Below, one piece after another: positions 7,609 through 17,005 of a stretch of DNA of 64,000 bases; within the stretch, counting starts at the first letter, position 1, and the number at the start of each line of letters is the position of its first letter. A program made the position numbers and the translations under genes. Origin of the DNA: a virus. The stretch lies in the IMG/VR virus record IMGVR_UViG_3300025000_000061, positions 87,783-151,782 of that record; one strand, given 5' to 3'. The notes under the pieces are model-generated. The model was not told the origin of the DNA. It saw only the letters and a list, made by a program, of their open reading frames with translations, and ran no database searches.

Positions 7609-8766
7609 ATGGCAACTGCAAGAAAAGGTGGCAAAGTTCAAAGTAAAATTCAAATGTTATTGTTTGGACTTCAAGGATCAGGGAAAAGTACTATTGCATC
7701 ACAATTTTTATATTTAAAACGTCCAGATGGAAAACCATTAAGAGTTTTATATTTAGATGGAGAATCTGGCTCAATTGACGATATGCTTGAAGCAATAGAA
7801 AATGATAATATAAATTTAGAAAATTTATATATTGTTTATACTCAATCATTAAAAGAAGTAAATCAATACATAGAAAAAGCAACAAAAAAAGAACCATTTT
7901 ATGAACTTGATGATAAGGGAAAAGAAGATTTTGACAAAATGATATTAGATGCAGATGGTGAACAATTTATACCAGATGCTATTGTTGTTGATGGAACGTC
8001 AGTTTTAAATTTGGCAGTAAAACAAGGTATAATTGAATTTAGTAAAAAAAGAGCAAATGTTAAAGCAGAAAGAGATAAATTACTAGGTGAAGAAAAATTC
8101 GTAAAAGTTGAAGGAGCAGGTATTGAATTAAAAGACTATAATACCATTAATTTTAAAGGACAAGATTTAGTATTAACCTTAACTGGAAGTGGATTGCATT
8201 ATATTGTTACTGCCAGAGAAGTTGATGAAAAAATATCTATTAAAGATTCTGAAGGGAAAATTACTTCTATTTCAACTGGTAAAAAGATACCAGAAGGATT
8301 TAAAGGTATGGGATATAATGTAAAAACAGAAATGAGATTGTTTAGAGAAGAAGATGATATGGAGTTAGTTAAAGCACATGTTATTAAAGACAGAACTAAA
8401 ACATATCAAAACGGTGAAATAGTAGAAGACCCTTCATTGTTTGCTTTTCAAACAGTAATTGATAAAACTAAAGATCATAAAGATGTTGTTGTGCAAAATA
8501 GATTGCATGATGCTATTAAACAAGAATTAAAAGAGACTGAAAAAGAAATATTGGGTAACGAAATTGACGAAGAAACAATTGACAAAAATAATATTGATGA
8601 TATTGAAATATTAAAAAATCAATTAATGGATAAATTAAAGTCCTTAAGTCCTAAAGAAAAGGAAACTGCTAAAGAAAAACTTAGAGTTAAGGGATTACCT
8701 ATTAGTTTTAAAAGTGTAACTAATATAGATATTATTAAAAATGCTTTGTTAGTAATGGAAGAATAG
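7609..8766 (+). CDS. RecA-fold ATPase, Sak4/AAA_24-like
   Basis: Walker A is GLQGSGKST at residues 20-28, and a Walker B-like AIVVDGTSVL lies near 125. The core matches the phage nucleotide-binding AAA_24/Sak4 group, single-strand annealing ATPases related to RecA that work with a phage SSB. At 385 residues it is longer than classic Sak4, because of a charged helical C-terminal extension. Position and size agree with the SPbeta YorG-type ATPase that precedes the helicase. Its likely role is recombination-linked replication. The 26-nt start region (7588-7613) copies that of the gene before it. Confidence 0.72.
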   Translation: MATARKGGKVQSKIQMLLFGLQGSGKSTIASQFLYLKRPDGKPLRVLYLDGESGSIDDMLEAIENDNINLENLYIVYTQSLKEVNQYIEKATKKEPFYELDDKGKEDFDKMILDADGEQFIPDAIVVDGTSVLNLAVKQGIIEFSKKRANVKAERDKLLGEEKFVKVEGAGIELKDYNTINFKGQDLVLTLTGSGLHYIVTAREVDEKISIKDSEGKITSISTGKKIPEGFKGMGYNVKTEMRLFREEDDMELVKAHVIKDRTKTYQNGEIVEDPSLFAFQTVIDKTKDHKDVVVQNRLHDAIKQELKETEKEILGNEIDEETIDKNNIDDIEILKNQLMDKLKSLSPKEKETAKEKLRVKGLPISFKSVTNIDIIKNALLVMEE

Positions 8767-8782
8767 AATAATATATAATATT

Positions 8783-8820
8783 ATATAAGCCAAGATTATT
8801 ATTTTCTTGGCTTATATTTT
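8783..8820 (+). terminator. rho-independent terminator or attenuator within the replication operon
   Basis: A 13-bp stem (8783-8795 with 8805-8817) with a 9-nt loop is followed by a short T run. It lies between the Sak4-like and the next gene, so it could lower expression of the helicase-polymerase part relative to the SSB/Sak4 part. Confidence 0.65.
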
Positions 8821-8836
8821 AATAAAGGTGGGAATT

Positions 8837-9274
8837 ATGGCAAAAAAATTTGATAGAAAAATTTTATTTAATTATCTACAAGATAAATATGGTATTACCA
8901 AATTACCAAAACATTTCTTTATTAAAATGTCCAATATTTTTAATGGTAAATTAGATGGTTTATCAAAACCTATTTTACCTGAACATATGTATGATATGTG
9001 GATAAAAAAATCTGCTTATTTAGACAAGATTAATAATAATAATATTACTAAAGGAAAAAAAATGGATGCATATGTTAGGTTAAATTATGACTTAGCTGTA
9101 CTAATGTCTAAATATGATAATTATTTAGAATGGTTAGATAAACAAAAAGCATTATCTTCAGAAAATGAAAGTTTAAAAGAAAATGTTTCTGTTACTGATA
9201 TATTATATAAACAAAATAATAATGAAGTAATAAATAATAATAGTATAGAAGATTTATTGGATGATTTAATATAA
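8837..9274 (+). CDS. hypothetical replication-associated protein (145 aa)
   Basis: The ATG at 8837, preceded by AAAGGTGGG, is preferred over an in-frame TTG at 8807 that lies inside the terminator stem. The protein is basic and helical in its first 110 residues, with an acidic, Asn-rich end (SIEDLLDDLI). It sits between the Sak4-like ATPase and the DnaB-like helicase, the place of a small protein in SPbeta-like phages. A helicase loader or primosome adaptor role is possible but there is no motif to prove it. Confidence 0.7.
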   Translation: MAKKFDRKILFNYLQDKYGITKLPKHFFIKMSNIFNGKLDGLSKPILPEHMYDMWIKKSAYLDKINNNNITKGKKMDAYVRLNYDLAVLMSKYDNYLEWLDKQKALSSENESLKENVSVTDILYKQNNNEVINNNSIEDLLDDLI

Positions 9275-9289
9275 AGGACGTTGATATAT

Positions 9290-10879
9290 TTGAATAACGA
9301 TTTAGGAGATTTAAAAGATGTTTTAATTAATGTTCAAAATGAAATGTTATTAACAGGATGTTTCTATAAAGAACCTGATTTATACATAAAATATGGTCAT
9401 TTTATTAGAAGTAAATATGATTATGCTGATGATGCAATGAAATTTTATTATGATTGTTTTGAATTAATGTATAAAACATTTTCTCAAACAGTTGACGAAT
9501 TTAAAGTAAATACATTTATGACACAAGATGCAGAAAGATTTAAAATTTATAGTAATTATGGTAGATACGAAACAATAAAAAAAATAATGGATATTGTAGA
9601 TACTAACGATGTTGATAATTATTTTGAAACAGTTAAAAAATATTCTTTAGCAAGGGAATACCATAGAAAAGGTTATCCAATTCAAAAAATGGTTAAACAT
9701 CCTCGTTTTCAATCAATGACAGCAGAACAAGTTTATAAAACTATTAAAGCAGGAGCAGATAAAGTTAGTACAGTAATATTATGCAATAAAGAAAGTATTG
9801 TTATTAATAGTGGAGTAAGTGATACAATAGATAATTATTTAATTACTCCACAGATGGGTTTAATAACATCTTGGCATATGTTTAATGAAATGTTTAGAGG
9901 TTGTAGATTAGGAAAAGTATTATTTGATGGTTTATTATCAAATGAAGGTAAAACAAGAAAATTAATGTTATTAGCAGCTTATATAACATTAATAAAAAAT
10001 GAAAAATTTTTTTTAGCAAGTAATGAAATGGATGAAGAAGATTTAAGGAGTTGTTTAATAACTACAGTTTTAAATAATAAAGAATTTAAAGAAGTACATG
10101 GTATTAATATAACTAAAAAAGAAAGAGAAGTTGTTCTAGGATTATATAAAGATGACAAAACTAATGAATTTATACATAGATATGCAAATGAAAAGGGAGA
10201 ATTTATTGAAAGTAAAGAAGAATATATAAAGAGAGTTGTTAAAAATTCTAAAGAATATCAATTAGTTCAAAAAGTTGCTCAATGGGTTGATAGTAAAAGA
10301 GAAACACAATTATTTTTTAAAGATGTTGGTAATGACTATTCTGATGTAGCATTAGAATTTGAATTTAAGAAACATCAAATGATTTATGGTATTAAATATG
10401 GTGGATATGATACACTTAAAGGATTTCATGTTGATGATTGGCAAACTATAAAACAAACTGCAACAAAATTAAAAGAATTAATGAAAGAAATTGGTATGTT
10501 TTTATATGCTGTATTCCAATTAACTGATGATGCAGTATTTACAGATATATTTGATTTAAGTAGTAACAATATAGCTAATTGTAAACAAATTAAACATATT
10601 GCTGATCATTTAAGTATGGGTAAAAGATTAAATAAAGAAGATTATCATAAGTATAAATATATACCTATAGGATGTTGGGGGCAAGAAACATTTGAAAATC
10701 TTAATCCTAACAAAACTTATTATGGTGTAAAAGTAGATAAAAATCGTGGTGGTAACAAATCAGGAATAATGCTTTTTGATGTTAATTTAGATTATAATAC
10801 ATGGGAAAATATTGGAGCATTAGTAAAAACAAATTATAATATTAATGAAACTAAAAAAAATAAAAATAAAAAAGGATAA
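9290..10879 (+). CDS. DnaB-like replicative DNA helicase
   Basis: The TTG at 9290 is chosen because AAAGGA lies about 11 nt upstream; the TTG at 9281 is too close. The 529-residue protein has an N-terminal helical domain and a RecA-fold motor: a Walker A variant (LLSNEGKTR near residue 220), an acidic stretch (ASNEMDEEDLR), and late DnaB-like segments around residues 395-505 (TKLKELMKEIGMFLYAVFQL, KVDKNRGG). The family unwinds DNA 5'-3' as a hexamer at the fork. The usual GRPGMGK loop is reduced to NEGKT, as in divergent phage helicases. Confidence 0.8.
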   Translation: MNNDLGDLKDVLINVQNEMLLTGCFYKEPDLYIKYGHFIRSKYDYADDAMKFYYDCFELMYKTFSQTVDEFKVNTFMTQDAERFKIYSNYGRYETIKKIMDIVDTNDVDNYFETVKKYSLAREYHRKGYPIQKMVKHPRFQSMTAEQVYKTIKAGADKVSTVILCNKESIVINSGVSDTIDNYLITPQMGLITSWHMFNEMFRGCRLGKVLFDGLLSNEGKTRKLMLLAAYITLIKNEKFFLASNEMDEEDLRSCLITTVLNNKEFKEVHGINITKKEREVVLGLYKDDKTNEFIHRYANEKGEFIESKEEYIKRVVKNSKEYQLVQKVAQWVDSKRETQLFFKDVGNDYSDVALEFEFKKHQMIYGIKYGGYDTLKGFHVDDWQTIKQTATKLKELMKEIGMFLYAVFQLTDDAVFTDIFDLSSNNIANCKQIKHIADHLSMGKRLNKEDYHKYKYIPIGCWGQETFENLNPNKTYYGVKVDKNRGGNKSGIMLFDVNLDYNTWENIGALVKTNYNINETKKNKNKKG

Positions 10880-10887
10880 TAATTGTT

Positions 10888-11931
10888 ATGGATATAAAAA
10901 GATTAAAACAATATATTTTCAACAATAATAAAGTAGATTATATTCTTTCACAAATTGGTTGTAAAAATATTGTTAGACATAATGATTATTATACATGTGC
11001 AAATTATGATGGAGATAATACTAAGGCTATATGTCAATATTTTAATTCTGAATATCTGAATTGTATAAATTATACTAGAGATATTAAATACAATAAGACA
11101 AATAATCATTCAACTAGTATAATAGACCTTGTTTGTTACAATAAAAAAATAAATATTTTTCAATGTGTTAAATATCTTTGTGATATTTTGGGATTAGATT
11201 ATTATGAAATGGAAAACGAGGATGATATACCTGAAAGTTTAAAAATGCTTCAAATGCTTTATGATATGAAATCTGGTGAATATATTGAAGAAAATTATAA
11301 ATTACAACCAATAAGTGAAAAAATACTTAAATATTATAAACCGTATGTTAATGATATGTTTGCTAATGACAACATATCTTATGAAATACAAAAATATTTT
11401 GAAATAGGTTATGACGATGAAACTAATTATATAACTATTCCTATTAGAGATGAACTTGACAATTTGGTAGGAGTAAAAGGAAGATATTTTGGAAATAACA
11501 ATGAAGTTGAAAATAAATATATTGCATTAGAAAGATATGCGAAATCAAAAATATTATATGGATTAAATAAATCAATTAGACATATAAAAAATAGTGGAAA
11601 ATGTTATATTTTAGAGGCTGAAAAATCAGTAATGAAATTATTTGGTTATGGATATTTAAATTGTGTTTCAATAGGAGGGCATCAAATATCAAGAACACAA
11701 TTAAATAAGTTAGTAGGTATGTGTATTGATATTATAATTTGTTTCGATAAAGATGTAGAAAAAAATATTATATTAAATGAATGTAAAAAAATAAAAGAAA
11801 AAGGAGTAAATAAAGTATTTTATTTATTAGACAAAGATAATATTTTAGAAGAAAAAGAAGCACCATGCGATGATCCAAAAAGGTGGGAAATATTATTACA
11901 TAATAATATTTACGAATATAAAGAAAATTAA
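10888..11931 (+). CDS. DnaG-like primase (TOPRIM)
   Basis: The 347-residue protein begins with a DnaG-type N-terminal region whose Cys/His pattern is partial, so the zinc finger is uncertain. A TOPRIM core follows: LEAEKS near residue 247 corresponds to the EGxxD/S motif, and the CFDKD segment near 286 to DxD. Its order after the helicase and before RecJ matches SPbeta-like replication modules. It is expected to make RNA primers for the phage DnaE. The start ATG lies 9 bases after the helicase stop. Confidence 0.82.
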   Translation: MDIKRLKQYIFNNNKVDYILSQIGCKNIVRHNDYYTCANYDGDNTKAICQYFNSEYLNCINYTRDIKYNKTNNHSTSIIDLVCYNKKINIFQCVKYLCDILGLDYYEMENEDDIPESLKMLQMLYDMKSGEYIEENYKLQPISEKILKYYKPYVNDMFANDNISYEIQKYFEIGYDDETNYITIPIRDELDNLVGVKGRYFGNNNEVENKYIALERYAKSKILYGLNKSIRHIKNSGKCYILEAEKSVMKLFGYGYLNCVSIGGHQISRTQLNKLVGMCIDIIICFDKDVEKNIILNECKKIKEKGVNKVFYLLDKDNILEEKEAPCDDPKRWEILLHNNIYEYKEN

Positions 11932-11947
11932 ATAGAAGGAGAATAAA

Positions 11948-13705
11948 ATGGATTATATACTTATAGGGAATAATGATATACATAATATTAAAGAGACAAT
12001 ATTAAAAAATCGTGGTATTAAAGATATTGATACATATTTAAATTTAAATCAAAATGTACTTTATGATTATTCATTATTAGATAATATAAACAAAGGAGTA
12101 GAATTATTAAAAAAAATAATAGAAAATAAATTACCTATATATATAGTAGTTGATTGTGATCCTGATGGGTATTGTAGTGCAAGTATTTTATATGATTATA
12201 TAAAAACAAATTTAAATTATACAAATTTAATATATATATTACAAGAAGGCAAAAAACATGGATTATCAAAAGAAGTAATGAATATTTTATTAGCAGAAGA
12301 TCAGAAAATAGGATTAATAGTATTACCAGATGCAGGTACAAATGATATAAAACAATGCAAAGAATTATTTGATATTGGTTATAGTATTTTAATTTTAGAC
12401 CATCACCAAAAGGAAGAAGATAATTCATTCGCCATTGTCATAAATAATCAAGCATGTGATTATCCAAATAAAAATTTATGTGGGGCAGGAATTGTATATA
12501 GATTTTTATGTGCTTTAGATGATGAATATTGGTTATCAAATGCCAATGATTATATTGATTTAGTTGCTTTAGCTAATATATCAGATGTTATGGATTTAAG
12601 AGAATGTGAAACTAAATATTTAGTTGATACTGGATTAAATAATATAGTCCATCCTTTATTTTTAGCATTGTTAAATAGACAAAATTATAGTATTAAAAAT
12701 ATAGAATTTCCAACAATTAATGATATTTCTTTTTACATAACTCCTTTAATAAATGCAATGATAAGAATTGGTACGAAAGACGAAAAAGATTTAATGTTTA
12801 AAGCATTTATTAAAGAATATGATGAATTTGAATACAAACCTAGAAAATCAAAAAATAATCCAGAACCAACAATAATTATGGAATCAATTTATGATAGAGT
12901 TGCTAGATTTTGTATAAATAATAAAAGTAAGCAAGCAAAAATACAAAATAAAAGTGTAGATGAAATATTAACTGTTTATGATGAAAGTAATAAAGTAAAT
13001 TCAATTTGTTTTATTAATGCTACTAAATTTGAAAATGTATCTAAAGATTTAACTGGTCTTATTGCAATTAAAATAGCAGATAAATATAGTAAACCTTGTC
13101 TAATATTAAGAAAAGATAAATATAAAAGTAATGATAGTGACATAATTTTTAGTGGAAGTGCTAGAAATATTAATGATAGTTTTATAGAAGATTTAAAATC
13201 TGAACTTGAAAACAGTAGTTTATTTGAGTCATGTACTGGACATTCTAATGCCTTTGGTACTTCAATTAAAAAAGATAATATACCTATAGCAATACAATAT
13301 TTTAATAATAAATTTAATAATATAAGTAATATAAAAACTCATAAAGTAGATTTTATTTTTGATAAAAATATAAATTATAAAGTAATTAAAGATATATATA
13401 GTATTAAACATTTATTTTCAGGATTTTTAAAAGAACCATTAATAGTAATTGAAAATATTAATGTAGATTTAATGAGTTTCGATATATTTGGTAGTGATGA
13501 AAAAAAACATTGGAAATTTCAAAATGATGTAATTGAATACATAAGATTTAATGTACCAGAAAATGATGAGATGCTTTTATTAGACACTTTTACTTATAGT
13601 AATATAATAATGAATATTATAGGAAAAACAAATATTAATGTATATGGAAGTAAAACAACACCACAATTTATTATTCAAGATTATATGATTATTAATAAAG
13701 AATAG
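11948..13705 (+). CDS. RecJ-like single-strand DNA exonuclease (DHH family)
   Basis: DHH-family motifs are in order: VVDCDPDGYC near residue 63 (motif I metal ligands), LILDHHQKE near 145 (the DHH motif) and LANISDVMDL near 205, followed by a DHHA1-type region with a glycine-rich GSARN. At 585 residues it has the length of bacterial RecJ. It degrades single-stranded DNA 5'-3' during recombination and repair. It lies within the replisome operon between primase and DnaE, as yorK does in SPbeta. Confidence 0.9.
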   Translation: MDYILIGNNDIHNIKETILKNRGIKDIDTYLNLNQNVLYDYSLLDNINKGVELLKKIIENKLPIYIVVDCDPDGYCSASILYDYIKTNLNYTNLIYILQEGKKHGLSKEVMNILLAEDQKIGLIVLPDAGTNDIKQCKELFDIGYSILILDHHQKEEDNSFAIVINNQACDYPNKNLCGAGIVYRFLCALDDEYWLSNANDYIDLVALANISDVMDLRECETKYLVDTGLNNIVHPLFLALLNRQNYSIKNIEFPTINDISFYITPLINAMIRIGTKDEKDLMFKAFIKEYDEFEYKPRKSKNNPEPTIIMESIYDRVARFCINNKSKQAKIQNKSVDEILTVYDESNKVNSICFINATKFENVSKDLTGLIAIKIADKYSKPCLILRKDKYKSNDSDIIFSGSARNINDSFIEDLKSELENSSLFESCTGHSNAFGTSIKKDNIPIAIQYFNNKFNNISNIKTHKVDFIFDKNINYKVIKDIYSIKHLFSGFLKEPLIVIENINVDLMSFDIFGSDEKKHWKFQNDVIEYIRFNVPENDEMLLLDTFTYSNIIMNIIGKTNINVYGSKTTPQFIIQDYMIINKE

Positions 13706-13715
13706 GATGTGAAAT

Positions 13716-16700
13716 ATGTCAAGTAGTTTACATAATCACTCTATGTACAGTCTCCAAGATGCTTTCGGTACTCCAAAAGAAATGTTAGATAGAGCAAAGG
13801 AAATAGGATTAAAAGCATTTGCTATCACAGAGCATGGTAATGCTTATTCTTGGGTATATTTTGATAAAATAAAAAAAGAATATCCTAAAATTAAAATTAT
13901 TTATGGTGTAGAATTTTATGAATGTTTTAATATAAATATTAAAGATAAAGATAATAAATATTTTCATTTAATTGCTCTTGCAAAAAATGAACAAGGTAGA
14001 AAATCATTAAATGAATTAATTACTAGAAGTGAATTTGAAGGTAAATATTATAAACCTAGAGTAGATTTAAATATGTTAAAAAATCATGCAGAAAATTTAA
14101 TTATATTAAGTGCATGTTTAGCAAGTAAAATATCTAGAGAAAATGATTATGATAAATGTATAGAATACATTAAAGAATATAAAAGTATTTTTCCATATTT
14201 TTATTTAGAAATGCAATCTCATAAACATGTTGATCAAGAAAAGTATAATCAAAAAATACTTAAACTATCACAAGATACAAATACTCCTTTTACAATCACA
14301 ACAGACAGTCATGTTGCTATTAAAGAACATCTAAAATATCAGGCAAGACATGTGCAAATTGCAAGAGATGCAGATACTATTTCTGAATCTTACGAAGGTT
14401 GTTATATACAATCAGATGAAGAAATTCATGAAATTATGGATAGTCAAATTGGTAAAGAAAATGTTGAATTAGGTTTAAAAACTTCTGATGATATAGCAGA
14501 TTTAATTGAAATAGTAAGTATGCCATTTCAAGAACCTCAATTGCCAACATTTCCTTTACCAGATGGATTTAAAACTAATAAAGAATATCTTCAACATTTA
14601 ACGCAAATTGGTTGGATTAATAGAAAATATGACAAACGAACAACAAAAGAACAAGAAGTAAGAAAAGAAAGACTGGAATATGAGTTGGATATTATAGATA
14701 AAATGGGATATTGCGGATATTTTCTTATAGTATGTGATTATATTAATTTCTGTAAAGAAAATAATTATCCTATTGGTTCGAGAGGTTCAGCAGGTGGAAG
14801 TTTGGTATGTTATTTATTAGGTATTTCTACTTTAGATCCAATTGATTATAATTTGATTTTTGAAAGATTTTTAAATCCAGAAAGAGTATCAATGCCTGAC
14901 ATAGACCTCGATTTTGCATATAAAGAAAAAGTTATTGAATATTTAATGCAAAAATATGGTGAATTAAGAGTGTGTCAAGTATTAAATTTAGCATCAATAA
15001 CACCTGTAGTAGCAATTAAAGATGTTGGAAGAGTATTAAAAGATGAAAATGGGAAACCACTTATATCTAGTGCGACAATAAATAGTATAAGTAAATTGTT
15101 TACTGAAAAAGAATTTGATAAATGTATGGAAATTAATGATACTGCCATAAAAAAATATACTAGTGAAATTTATAATGAATTATTTGATATTGCAAAAATG
15201 TTAAGTGGCAGAATAAGACATGTTTCAACTCATGCAGGAGGAGTTGGAATTGTTGATACTTCAATATTTGATTATATGCCAATGAAATTAGGAGATAAAG
15301 GAGAACATGTAATTCAAGTTGATAAAGTAATGATAGAAGAAATAGGTATCATTAAATTTGATATTTTAGGATTAAATACACTTGTAATTATTGATGGTGT
15401 TAAAAAACGTGTTGGACTTAGTGATTGGGATATAGACCCTAATAATCTAGAATTTTTACATGATGAAAAAATGTATCAATTGCTACAAAGTGGAAAAACA
15501 AATAATGTATTTCAAGTTGAATCGCAAGGAATGAAAGATTTATTATTAAGACTTAAACCAACGTCATTAGAAGATATTTCAGCAGTTTTAGCACTATATC
15601 GTCCAGATAGTATGAGTTATTTAGAAGATTATATTTATTATAAACACCATCAAGATGAAATTAGATATATACATGAAGATATGATACCAATATTAAAAAC
15701 TACTAATGCTCAAATGATTTATCAAGAGCAATTAATGGAAATAGTAAGAACATTTGGTGGAAGAACATATGGTGGTAGTGACAAATTTAGAAAGGGGATC
15801 GGTAAAAAAGACCCCGAACTTGTTAAAAAAGAATCTGATAAATTATATGAAGAAATAATAAACAATAATTATGATGAAAAAATAGCTAAAATAATTAGTG
15901 ATGATTTACGTTCTAAAGGATCTTATATGTTTAACAAATCGCATTCCGCATTATATGGTGTCACTACACTTCAAACAGCATATTTAAAAGCACATTATCC
16001 AGTTGAATTTTATTGTGAAGTATTTAATGCTTGTGAAGGTAATAATGGTAAACTTAACAAATATTTAGTTGAAGCACAGGAATTAAATATTAAAGTTTTA
16101 CCTCCACATATAAATAAATCAGATTATAAGTTCAATGTTCATGATGGACAAATATTATTTGGTCTTAATTCTATAAATCAAGTTGGAGAAAAAATTGTAG
16201 AAAATATTATAGAAGAGCGTAGTAATGGTAAATATGAAGGTTTAGATAATTTTATGAATAGAGTATTAAATATTTCAATTGCACAATTAGTAATGTTAAT
16301 TAAATCTGGTGCATTACCAACAAAAAATAAAAATAATATGTTATTAAGATGTGCTGATAGATATACACAATCAGAAAAAGAATATAAATCTTATACAGAT
16401 GTTAAAAGTTTACCTTCATTACTAGAATTAAAAACAAAATGGGGTATAGATACAGATACTATTAAAGATAAACAAGAAAGACTAGTATTATATAATCAAA
16501 AAAGAAAGATAGAACATGAAACAATAAAATATCAAGAATGGATAAAAAAAATAAATGATAATAAAAAAGAAGCAATAGAAATATTTAAAAATAAGTATAT
16601 GCAAAATGAACAGTTTTGGGAATTCGAAGCACTATCTATTTTTCTTAGTGATAATCCTTTTGTTGATATTGTTCAATATAATAATGAAAATTTTTATGAA

Positions 16701-16991
16701 TGTGAAAATGGTGATGAATGTGTAATTATAGGTATTATTTCAAGAATACAAAAGAAAAAAGATAGACATAAAAGAGATTATGCTTATATAAATGTATATG
16801 AAAGCAATGGATTATTAGAAGGTATTGCTTGGTCAAGTGTTTATTCTAAATATATTGATTTAATAAAAAAGAATAATAAACTTGCTTTTTATTCAGAAAA
16901 ATCTAGTGATGATAATTTTATTATTAAAAAAATAAAAACAATTAATGAATGGATTAATGATAGAAAATTACATAATGTAATTAATATTTAA
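13716..16991 (+). CDS. dnaE: DNA polymerase III alpha subunit (DnaE type)
   Basis: The 1091 residues begin with a PHP domain (LHNHSMYS at 5-12, ITEHGNAYSW near 38). The polymerase core has GSRGSAGGSLVCYLLGIS (about residue 353) and the catalytic PDIDLDF (about 394). A later active-site region carries RHVSTHAGGVGI, and helix-hairpin-helix and OB segments follow. There is no inserted exonuclease domain, so it is DnaE rather than PolC, and proofreading would have to come from PHP or another protein. It is the phage replicase. Confidence 0.95.
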   Translation: MSSSLHNHSMYSLQDAFGTPKEMLDRAKEIGLKAFAITEHGNAYSWVYFDKIKKEYPKIKIIYGVEFYECFNINIKDKDNKYFHLIALAKNEQGRKSLNELITRSEFEGKYYKPRVDLNMLKNHAENLIILSACLASKISRENDYDKCIEYIKEYKSIFPYFYLEMQSHKHVDQEKYNQKILKLSQDTNTPFTITTDSHVAIKEHLKYQARHVQIARDADTISESYEGCYIQSDEEIHEIMDSQIGKENVELGLKTSDDIADLIEIVSMPFQEPQLPTFPLPDGFKTNKEYLQHLTQIGWINRKYDKRTTKEQEVRKERLEYELDIIDKMGYCGYFLIVCDYINFCKENNYPIGSRGSAGGSLVCYLLGISTLDPIDYNLIFERFLNPERVSMPDIDLDFAYKEKVIEYLMQKYGELRVCQVLNLASITPVVAIKDVGRVLKDENGKPLISSATINSISKLFTEKEFDKCMEINDTAIKKYTSEIYNELFDIAKMLSGRIRHVSTHAGGVGIVDTSIFDYMPMKLGDKGEHVIQVDKVMIEEIGIIKFDILGLNTLVIIDGVKKRVGLSDWDIDPNNLEFLHDEKMYQLLQSGKTNNVFQVESQGMKDLLLRLKPTSLEDISAVLALYRPDSMSYLEDYIYYKHHQDEIRYIHEDMIPILKTTNAQMIYQEQLMEIVRTFGGRTYGGSDKFRKGIGKKDPELVKKESDKLYEEIINNNYDEKIAKIISDDLRSKGSYMFNKSHSALYGVTTLQTAYLKAHYPVEFYCEVFNACEGNNGKLNKYLVEAQELNIKVLPPHINKSDYKFNVHDGQILFGLNSINQVGEKIVENIIEERSNGKYEGLDNFMNRVLNISIAQLVMLIKSGALPTKNKNNMLLRCADRYTQSEKEYKSYTDVKSLPSLLELKTKWGIDTDTIKDKQERLVLYNQKRKIEHETIKYQEWIKKINDNKKEAIEIFKNKYMQNEQFWEFEALSIFLSDNPFVDIVQYNNENFYECENGDECVIIGIISRIQKKKDRHKRDYAYINVYESNGLLEGIAWSSVYSKYIDLIKKNNKLAFYSEKSSDDNFIIKKIKTINEWINDRKLHNVINI

Positions 16992-17005
16992 AGGAGAGTG
17001 AAATT

